Positions 57,403 to 64,000 of a stretch of DNA of 64,000 nt are shown in pieces (the stretch's first letter is position 1; each line of letters starts with the position of its first letter). This DNA comes from Candidatus Thiodiazotropha sp. (ex Epidulcina cf. delphinae). GTDB taxonomy: Bacteria > Pseudomonadota > Gammaproteobacteria > Chromatiales > Chromatiaceae. The stretch is taken from contig JAHXHS010000016.1 of assembly GCA_025656455.1 (NCBI GenBank), positions 41,413 to 105,412 on the forward strand. The letters are read 5' to 3'. The translations under genes were made by a program, and so were the position numbers. The notes under the pieces are model-generated. The model was not told the DNA's origin and did no database searches. It saw only the letters and a list, made by a program, of their open reading frames with translations.

Positions 57403-57566
57403 TAGGGCCTGTTAACACTAATTTGATAGCCACTGCCAAGACCCTGTTTTCGCCCAGCGGCGTTATCAGTCGCTTATGTAGACCCAGCTACACGGCGCTC
57501 CTCGTGCCTTGATTGGCGCTTTTTCAGGCACAACAGTGGCTATCAAATTAGTGTTAACAGGCCCTA
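57403..57566. mobile_element. MITE-like element, copy 3 (164 bp, rearranged)
   Basis: A shorter copy of the element at 22765 with perfect 33-bp terminal inverted repeats. Its middle (CGCCCAGCGGCG through CGGCGCTCC) is the reverse complement of the matching part of copy 1, and the rest of the interior is missing. It ends 20 bases after the stop of a small convergent-side lipoprotein gene. Confidence 0.88.
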
Positions 57567-57586
57567 GCATAATCACGACAGTCTGA

Positions 57587-57769
57587 TTAACTGTAAATGC
57601 TGTCCGGGGGACCACTCATATCGGTCGGCACGATTTCACTATTGGTTGGATTATCGTCTCCACCATTGTCGGATGAACTATCGCCGCCACCGCCACAGGC
57701 AGACATCAAAAAAGTCAGCCCCATCATGAGAACTATTTTTCGCGCCTTGCCGCCTATCCCATCGCTCAT
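57587..57769 (-). CDS. Small Gly/Asp-rich lipoprotein
   Basis: A 60-residue protein beginning MSDGIGGKARKIVLMMGLTF with lipobox LMSAC followed by GGGGDSSSDNGGDD. The mature part is short and looks disordered, so the gene may be truncated; MITE copy 3 begins 20 bases past its stop. It starts one base after the SBBP gene's stop and is probably in the same transcript. Confidence 0.5.
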   Translation of the reverse strand: MSDGIGGKARKIVLMMGLTFLMSACGGGGDSSSDNGGDDNPTNSEIVPTDMSGPPDSIYS

Positions 57770-57770
57770 A

Positions 57771-60212
57771 TTATTGCACATTGAAAGATTCCCCCTCGCT
57801 CCAAACACCGTAGCCGACCGTGCTCCAGGTGCGCACCCACCATTTAGCATCACCGATGGCGAGGGCGGTTGACGGATCGATTGAACAGGTGACAGTCCCT
57901 GATTCGCAGCCGACTTCACTTGCCCTATACCATTTGCCAACTGCATGCTTTTCGCTGTCATCCACCCACAGGTAGTACCAGGTTGCATTTAGCACGGCAT
58001 TCCAGGTGTAGGTGGGTGAGTTCGTCCAGTTTCCTGATGGCGCCACAAGTGATGCACGATCGGGAGTGGGGGAGAGTCTCGTGACGAGAGCATCATACCC
58101 ACCCTTAGGCGTAGAGTCGTCCGTTACCGGGTAATCAGTTACCGAGTCCGGGGTATATCCGGTCACATACATATTTCCGGAGTCATCCACTGCTATATCA
58201 CGGCTGTTATCGTCCAACGATCCTCCGATGAGCGTGGAGAAAGTCACGGCTCCATCGGGTCCGAGTCTCGTGACGAACACATCCTTCGTTCCCCCAACAT
58301 ATTTAGAGCCATCCGTCACAGGATAACCGCTTGACCAGGTATCACCGGTCACATACATGCTTCCGGAGCTGTCAACCGCTATCCCATGGCCAGTATCAGA
58401 ATTAGATCCTCCGATAAAACTGGAGAAGGTTCTGGCGCCTGCCGGGGATAGTCTGGTAACAAACACATCAAAATTACCCTTATGCGAGGAGAAATTTGTC
58501 ACGGGATAATCAGGTGACCTCGTGCCTCCTGCCACATACATGTTCCCGGAGTCGCCCACCGTTACGCCCCAGCCATGATCCGAATCCGATCCTCCGATAA
58601 GCGTGGAAAAAGTTACGAACCCGTTGGGGGAGAGTTTAGTGACGAACGCATCGCTAACCCCACTATGTGAGGAGCCGTCTGTTACGGGATAATCGGTTAA
58701 CGATTCCCATGCGTCCATGGTGTACCCGGTCACATACGCATGTCCCGAATCGTCCACCGCTATGTCATTGCCAATATCTGCAAACGACCCTCCGATGAGA
58801 GTGGAGTAGATCATGGTTCTGGTGGGAGAGAATTTTGTGACAAACACGTCATCAGCCCCATGATGTGTGGAGTCGTCCGTCACAGGATAATCAGTTGTCG
58901 CATTCTCCGTATGCCCAGTGATATATATATTCCTGGAATCATCCACCGCTATACCCTCGCCAAAATCCTTTCCCGATCCACCAATGAGCGTGGAGAAAAT
59001 CATGGTTCCCCCACCGGATAGTATCGTTATGAACGCATCACCAACCCCCTTATATGTAGAGCCGTCCGTCACAGGGAAATCGTTCACACTGCTAAACGAA
59101 TATCCGGTTACATAGATGTACCCTATGTCATCCACGGCTATACTCATACCAATATCGTTACCTGATCCACCGATGAGCGTAGAGAAGAGCAGGGTTCCGG
59201 TAGGGGATAATTTCGTCACGAACACATCATCCAGGTCTCCATTGCGCGTCGAGCCGTCCGTAACGGGATAATCGGCTGACCTCATTTCCCCGGTCACATA
59301 CATATTCCCAGCGCCGTCCACCGCTATGCTATTGCCTTCATCGTCACTCGATCCCCCGAGGAGGGTGGAGTATGAAAGCACAGGGTCTATCACCAACGGG
59401 ATTGATTTGTCATATGAACCGACCCTGAAAGCCACTCGCCCTGAGTCTCCCATCAGATAGCGGCTATCCACCTTTACGCGTTTGCCGTTTTTCTCTTGGT
59501 ACGCAATCGGCGCTTTCAACATCACCTCGCCACCAACCAGTGATAAAACCAGATCGTCCGACTCGTTTATCGCCATCGATTGAGCCCCGTCAAAAGAGAG
59601 ACTAATCACAGAAGGATCAGCACCGGGAGAGACCACGAAATCGTATTCGAGATTTTGCGGGTTACCGTAATAGACAAGGTCAATGCCATCGTAAATATCG
59701 CTGTAAGCAACCTTGCCGTATAGCGGAACGTTGAGCGCCCACTTGGAGGAATCGTAGCCCTTATAGTAATGATACTTCGCCTGCTGGATATCGACGCCTC
59801 CTGCTTTCGAATCAGTCCGGCCACCGACTGGCGTCATATTTACGATAGCCGTGGAGCCCTCCTTTCCGCCACTGCGAAGGCCAAGGGTGGCCGCCCCGCC
59901 CTCGGCAAGGTATATCGCGTAACCTTGGCCACGCGACATGAAATTCACCTGTTTATCCATCTGCCCACGGTTTTCCTCGAACATCATCGGAAGCTTCTGC
60001 ATTGAGGAAGCCACCGTCGACTTTATCGCAGCATCCGGCTCGGATAATACAGGGGATGACACGAATTCGGTTTGGGCATCAGGCAGAACAGGCGAGCTGT
60101 CAGGTTGAATTGACTTCGCCTGTGTTGTCACATTAGCGTATTCCGCAGATATAGATATCGAAAACAGCAATATCGCCGAATATACAAGCAACTTTTTTAG
60201 TTTAATGGTCAC
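57771..60212 (-). CDS. Secreted SBBP beta-propeller repeat protein
   Basis: An exported protein of about 813 residues. A signal peptide (VYSAILLFSISISA) precedes a domain starting MFEENRGQMDKQVNFMSRGQGYAIYL, the module usual before SBBP repeats. Seven SBBP repeats follow, each about 55 residues, with FSTLIGGSxxDxGxxIAVDDSGNMYVTG. The C-terminal 80 residues are an Ig/FN3-like strand-rich domain (TWNAVLNATWYYLWVDDS). A binding or surface role is inferred; no catalytic motif is seen. GTG 60212 is chosen because GGGAGG lies nine bases upstream; an ATG at 60221 touches the ribosome site. Confidence 0.8.
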   Translation of the reverse strand: MTIKLKKLLVYSAILLFSISISAEYANVTTQAKSIQPDSSPVLPDAQTEFVSSPVLSEPDAAIKSTVASSMQKLPMMFEENRGQMDKQVNFMSRGQGYAIYLAEGGAATLGLRSGGKEGSTAIVNMTPVGGRTDSKAGGVDIQQAKYHYYKGYDSSKWALNVPLYGKVAYSDIYDGIDLVYYGNPQNLEYDFVVSPGADPSVISLSFDGAQSMAINESDDLVLSLVGGEVMLKAPIAYQEKNGKRVKVDSRYLMGDSGRVAFRVGSYDKSIPLVIDPVLSYSTLLGGSSDDEGNSIAVDGAGNMYVTGEMRSADYPVTDGSTRNGDLDDVFVTKLSPTGTLLFSTLIGGSGNDIGMSIAVDDIGYIYVTGYSFSSVNDFPVTDGSTYKGVGDAFITILSGGGTMIFSTLIGGSGKDFGEGIAVDDSRNIYITGHTENATTDYPVTDDSTHHGADDVFVTKFSPTRTMIYSTLIGGSFADIGNDIAVDDSGHAYVTGYTMDAWESLTDYPVTDGSSHSGVSDAFVTKLSPNGFVTFSTLIGGSDSDHGWGVTVGDSGNMYVAGGTRSPDYPVTNFSSHKGNFDVFVTRLSPAGARTFSSFIGGSNSDTGHGIAVDSSGSMYVTGDTWSSGYPVTDGSKYVGGTKDVFVTRLGPDGAVTFSTLIGGSLDDNSRDIAVDDSGNMYVTGYTPDSVTDYPVTDDSTPKGGYDALVTRLSPTPDRASLVAPSGNWTNSPTYTWNAVLNATWYYLWVDDSEKHAVGKWYRASEVGCESGTVTCSIDPSTALAIGDAKWWVRTWSTVGYGVWSEGESFNVQ

Positions 60213-60714
60213 GCCCTTCATCCTCCCGCGTTTCTTCTCATTGCGAATTTTTTTGGTTATTAGTCCCAAAGTATAGGAAAAAAATAGCTTTTCCTCTAAA
60301 AAACCAGGGATATTGGCCAGCCGCCTCCCTTGCAGCCAAGGCTGCATCGCTACGCGGAGAGGTACAGATATAAGCTGTTTCCGAAGCTTAGGATGTGTTC
60401 CTGCTAGATAGCTTAAAGAAGTTTAATGAAAACTTAATAACGTAATATCATGGACAAAGACGAATAAATATCATGAAGAACAACGCCGGCAATGGCAGGC
60501 CCTTGTCAAGCGTCGCAACGCCGAGCCGGATCATTCGCGGGGCTCCCGGAGGGCGAGCCACTGAGCGGTCATTCACCGCGTTGCACTGGCTTTCAATAGC
60601 CTGCTATTGCCGCGCCGATGCGCCTTGCGCCTTGCGCCTTGCGCCTAACCGTTCCCTAACCGCCCTTGACGGGCGAGGCCCAACACTGGCCAATGAAGCG
60701 TAAATTCTCGCCAC
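60213..60714. other. Intergenic region with a 7-bp microsatellite
   Basis: No gene is recognised in this 502-bp gap. It holds the leader of the SBBP gene and, at about 60620-60646, three to four copies of CGCCTTG in tandem. A plus-strand frame at 60473-60703 has no protein-like features. Confidence 0.5.
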
Positions 60715-61774
60715 TCAGGGCAGTATGACGTGACTCGAGAACAAATGAAAACGCGGTGTAGCGATGGGGGTGAATTCGCTGTAGATAATACCGCTACCGT
60801 CGGCCTGCGCGTCGTAACCGCAGGCGCCGTTAAAACTGCCGCTACTGCCGTCCACGCGTTTTATCAATACCGGATTGCCGGCGATGCGCTCAACCCTGGC
60901 GCTGTCCAGATCGCTGACACGAAACACCAGACAGCCGCTGTAACGGTTCGTCGGCTGGTCGGCGCCGGGAATGACCTGGTCGACCCCAGTAACGATGAGA
61001 TAGGTCGCCGTCTCGGTATCCACCAATTCCGAAGCGCCAATAAAATCCAGCGATTCACCATTGAGAGAGAATTGTGAGGCATCAGCGGCGGTGAGCAGAT
61101 CACCCAGGTAGTCGCAGGTGGAGAAGACACGGTCACAGCGCAGCAGTACGATCTTTCTCTCACCTGTGCATTGCAGGCTGATGCAGATACCGTCGCTTCG
61201 CGCCAGCACACCCGGCTCGGTAAACAACGTGCAGCCACCGAGATCCGTGCTGTAATCCGTATTCAGCGGAAACTCCGGCGGCCCGATAACAGGGTCCATA
61301 TCAGCACTGTTGTACAGTGAGCCGGTAAAGAGTTTGCGTTCCGCATGCCAGCTTCCGTCGGGTGTCGCTGCACTGCTGTATCCGATCCAGCTGTTCTGAT
61401 ATAGCGCCGCCGGATCCGGGCTGCCGATGGCGGCAACACGGTGCCAGAGGATCTTCCAGCGCTGATTTGCATCGGTATCGTAGGGGTCGTAGAAGAGCCG
61501 CGAAACCTCGAAGCGCCAGGTCACCCAAACAGCCTCCGCGCCGACAGTCACTTGAAAATCGGGCAGTAGATTTGATTGATTAGGATCGACACCGACATCG
61601 ACCCAACTTGCGCCGCCGTCCTGTGACGAGGCGATGCGCGTGCGTACCTGCGACAATCTGGAGCACACTAGCCTCTGGCGTAACACTATCACCGCCTTCG
61701 TTCTCACCACCCCCGCATCCGTTAACAAGCAACAGGATTGTCGCGAAAAGTACCTTGATTCCATTCTGATGCAT
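60715..61774 (-). pseudogene. Asp-box (sialidase-like) lipoprotein with a frameshift
   Basis: The 5' part starts MHQNGIKVLFATILLLVNGC, a lipoprotein signal with lipobox VNGC and AGAGG eight bases before ATG 61774. It runs about 30 codons, and the remaining 330 codons lie in another frame. The second frame has a BNR/Asp-box, SSQDGGASW, and beta-propeller-like text (FQVTVGAEAVWVTWRFE, KRVDGSSGSFNG). The switch point is between about 61680 and 61640. Either a real frameshift mutation or a sequencing error would explain it. The intact protein would be a surface-anchored glycan-binding or glycosidase-like propeller; catalytic residues were not recognised. Confidence 0.65.
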
Positions 61775-62080
61775 GCCGTTTACCTCTCACAGGCTTTTCC
61801 GATGCCTAGGGATCCAGGACACGACATTCATCTTCACCCGCTGAGGACCGTGTGGGCATATATGGACGCCCCGGCACAACTGGGAACTAGGTGGAGGGAA
61901 CTGGGTGGACACCCACACATTGCAAACTGGGGGATACCCACTCATAATGTCTATTACAAGACCCTATTTTTGGCGGGTGTCCGGCTAAAACACAGGCTCC
62001 GTTCCCCAACAGCATAGACTTAAGCCTTAAATTGCGGTTATATTGAACGTTCTATCTGTTCGCCATTTCTGCTTAAAAAA
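61775..62080. other. Intergenic region, no gene recognised
   Basis: A 306-bp gap between divergent genes. It contains the leader of the lipoprotein gene and a more A+T-rich stretch before the next gene. A frame crossing it has no protein-like features. Confidence 0.4.
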
Positions 62081-62884
62081 ATGCTAAATCTGTTTAATCG
62101 CCACAATCCATTATTAGACGAAGACATTATTGAATGGATTTTTAATTGTTATGCATGGGCATTAGACCAATTTGATAGAAGCGTATTTTTTAATGAGACA
62201 ATTTTAGTTATCCCTGACAACACGCACTTTCCAGGTCGTGAGCAGTCAGTCGAAGGCATGGCGAATCTGATATTCAACCAGGTCAAGCAATATGCAGGTA
62301 TGGCGCATTGGCCTACTCACTTGATCAATCAAAGTGATGCAAAATGCCAGGCTCCGGGTAGTCTGCCTGTTGAAATTAATGGCGCATTGCGAGGAAAGAG
62401 TGCCCTTATTGACTTGTCGCATACCGAGACGACTGGTAATACGCTTTCATTTTTTTATGATCCTCAGCAGCTCAATAGCCCTGAGGGTTTAATCGCTCAT
62501 TTTGCCCATGGCTTGTCCTATCACCTTGCATCTACCGCAAAGGCCCCACCCCCAGGGGGGGAAGATTATGCGCCAATAGCGGGAGAGCTGACCGGTGTTT
62601 TTATGGGTTTTGGTTTAATGTTTGCCAATAGCGCCACTGTTCCCCGTGGTGGCGGCTGCGGGGGCTGCGCGGGACAAGGCCCTGTCAGGCAGGCATTTCT
62701 TAGCGAGGAGGAAGCCACTTACGCATTGGCCCTTTTTTGCGTGCTGAAAAATATTGGGGCCAATAAGGCCGTTGGACATTTAAAGAAGTACCTTCGGAGA
62801 TTCTTTAAAGCTGCAGTGAAAGACTGTGAGCAGAGAATGAAGAATTACTCTCATTTAAAGTTGACTGATGCTGTTAATCATTAA
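62081..62884 (+). CDS. Hypothetical protein resembling a degenerate zincin
   Basis: A 267-residue protein. LIAHFAHGLSYHL lies where related families carry an HExxH motif, and GELTGVFMGFGLMFANSAT resembles the second conserved helix of such zincins. The Glu is absent, so catalysis is doubtful. PRGGGCGGCAGQGP adds a Cys-Gly cluster that could bind metal. Codon use is A+T-rich compared with the core genes, consistent with transfer. I do not know a named family. Confidence 0.55.
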   Translation: MLNLFNRHNPLLDEDIIEWIFNCYAWALDQFDRSVFFNETILVIPDNTHFPGREQSVEGMANLIFNQVKQYAGMAHWPTHLINQSDAKCQAPGSLPVEINGALRGKSALIDLSHTETTGNTLSFFYDPQQLNSPEGLIAHFAHGLSYHLASTAKAPPPGGEDYAPIAGELTGVFMGFGLMFANSATVPRGGGCGGCAGQGPVRQAFLSEEEATYALALFCVLKNIGANKAVGHLKKYLRRFFKAAVKDCEQRMKNYSHLKLTDAVNH

Positions 62885-62944
62885 TCAAGGTCATTCTTGA
62901 AGCCCTGAACTCGATATATTGAGTTACCGGGTTAATAATGCCCT

Positions 62945-63760
62945 TTATACATTCACAACACCAAATAGTGTATCAGCATTTAGTTCAATTAACCCTTCAC
63001 ATGACAGCTCTTCGATTTCGATTAGATGTTCTTCCTTAAACTGCTGAAGCTGCACGTAACTCAGTTGATCAAGGAGAGATTTATAGCCGGCATTATTAAG
63101 TAACGACCACCAATCGTTTACTGTAATAAAATAACGAATCGGGTAATGTACCACATTTATACTTTCAAACTTGCTTGTTGCCACAAGTTCTTCAATTTGC
63201 TGTTTAGTTTTAAGCCTTTCTCTAAGGCGCGAGGGGGCTTCAATACTATAACTGTTCTCAAGCCGCTTCAAGAATAACTCAGCATACGGATTAAAAGCCT
63301 CTTTAGCAAATGACGAAAAAATAAACATTCCGCCCGATTTAATTGTTTTACAGATTTCCTTATAGGTAACTTCCATATCAGGATAAAAGAAAAGAGCGTA
63401 TCCACAAGTCACGACGTCAAATACTTCATCGTCATATTGAATATTGTCAACGTCACGTTGCTTAAAACTAATATTATTTAGGCCTTTTTCGCCAGCCTTG
63501 TACTTTGCCCTATTCAGCATTCCTTGTGATAAATCAATAGCTTCAATGTTTGCGTGACGGTGCTTAGTTGCCACTTCAACAGCAACAGCGCCAGTTCCAG
63601 TTGAAAGATCAAGTACATTCATTGTTTTCAATGAGGGCACCAACTCTGACATCTTCTTTGCAGAAATAGAAAAAAATGCATTTTCATCATATCTGCTCGA
63701 AACATTGTCAAAAGTTGCTTCTATGTCTTTCTTGAATTTGTTTCTATCAATACTGGTCAT
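62945..63760 (-). CDS. SAM-dependent class I methyltransferase
   Basis: A 271-residue methyltransferase. NVLDLSTGTGAVAVEVA is motif I, IEAIDLSQGMLNRAK motif II, and FDVVTCGYALFFYPD motif IV, as in UbiE/type-11 small-molecule methyltransferases. The C-terminal third (WWSLLNNAGYKSLLDQL) is specific to a subgroup often found with natural-product genes. The gene is markedly A+T-rich, suggesting recent acquisition. The substrate is unknown. Confidence 0.82.
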   Translation of the reverse strand: MTSIDRNKFKKDIEATFDNVSSRYDENAFFSISAKKMSELVPSLKTMNVLDLSTGTGAVAVEVATKHRHANIEAIDLSQGMLNRAKYKAGEKGLNNISFKQRDVDNIQYDDEVFDVVTCGYALFFYPDMEVTYKEICKTIKSGGMFIFSSFAKEAFNPYAELFLKRLENSYSIEAPSRLRERLKTKQQIEELVATSKFESINVVHYPIRYFITVNDWWSLLNNAGYKSLLDQLSYVQLQQFKEEHLIEIEELSCEGLIELNADTLFGVVNV

Positions 63761-63918
63761 TTTTAGTGGTATCTATGGCTAACGAGCCTATACAAACACG
63801 CGTTTAAGGCAACGAGACTCTTTATGCATTCGTAATGGCTTGTCGATCCTGGCCTGAGTTTGTGTAAGACGGTTTTTCAAATGTAAAATGTTGGGCGCCC
63901 CTATATTCGCACAGTCAC

Positions 63919-63993
63919 AGTAGGGACACCGGTTGCCCGGCGCCCCCTGCACAGATCCCCGCATGAAGTTTTCCCTCACGGGGCTCCTCGGTT
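63919..63993 (-). mobile_element. 3' end of a group II intron (domains V and VI)
   Basis: On the minus strand a domain V-like hairpin, GAGCCCCGTGAGGGAAAAC to CTTCATGCGGGGATCTG, starts with the AGC triad. It is followed by a domain VI-like stem, GGGCGCCGGGCAACCGGTGTCCC, and then TAC, as at the 3' end of bacterial group II introns. The rest, including any reverse transcriptase, would lie beyond the window's right edge. It could also be a solitary remnant. Confidence 0.5.
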
Positions 63994-64000
63994 GTACTCG

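Noticed and set aside
58000..59400. Periodic DNA similarity that might be an array
   Set aside because: It follows the seven SBBP protein repeats of about 55 residues and is coding.
60473..60703. 76-codon plus frame between two secreted-protein genes
   Set aside because: It crosses a CGCCTTG microsatellite, lacks a ribosome site and has no recognisable features.
63788..63979. 63-codon minus frame at the right edge
   Set aside because: It overlaps the group II intron-like hairpins; similar short frames arise from that RNA rather than from a protein gene.

Overview
The window is about 58% G+C by eye and looks like a chromosomal segment of a free-living or symbiotic gammaproteobacterium with respiratory and sulfur metabolism. 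Supporting markers are a DsrC/TusE-family protein, cytochromes c4 and c5-like, a PEP-CTERM protein, RapA, a TRAP transporter paired with a UspA protein, two RND efflux systems, modABC and several c-di-GMP proteins. I cannot name the genus from sequence alone; sulfur-oxidising Chromatiales/Sedimenticola-like lineages would fit.

Layout. 1-4.4 kb: end of a TRAP permease, a universal stress protein, a HAMP receptor without an output domain, and a DRE-TIM aldolase. 4.4-9.5 kb: tandem hairpin repeats, a PEP-CTERM protein, a di-heme peroxidase, a DUF2057 protein and a DcaP-like porin. 9.9-14.1 kb: an HAE-type RND pump with its adaptor. 14.3 kb: an ISAzo13-type transposase relic. 14.6-22.7 kb: a minus-strand operon coding for a TolC-like channel, adaptor, heavy-metal RND pump, DUF3240, PepSY protein, OmpR-type regulator and sensor kinase. 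24.2-27.5 kb: modABC followed by an HAD phosphatase. 27.8 kb: an unusual DsrC-like protein behind two FNR-like boxes. 28-48.8 kb: mostly housekeeping genes (CreA-like, diguanylate cyclases, cytochromes, PCuAC, YqhA, RapA, an OYE/TetR/peroxiredoxin cassette, TPP riboswitch-thiC-rsuA, a Pcm-like methyltransferase and an isochorismatase-like hydrolase).

From about 48.9 kb to the right edge the window is accessory in character: nested repeats, broken genes, more A+T-rich genes and a group II intron end at the border. The most striking locus is here, a tightly packed five-gene operon at 49.2-55.1 kb. It encodes (i) a 975-residue protein with an exact 29-residue helical repeat and a C-terminal HExxH zincin motif, (ii) a caspase-fold (C25/CHAT-like) putative cysteine protease, (iii) an acyl carrier protein, (iv) a complete ketosynthase and (v) a half-length ketosynthase-like protein whose active-site Cys is Ser. 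I know of no described system with this composition. A link between protease signalling and fatty-acyl or polyketide chemistry is inference.

A non-coding element of about 270 bp with 33-bp terminal inverted repeats occurs three times (22.8, 28.3 and 57.4 kb). Its copies show paired changes in both arms and an internal inversion plus deletion.
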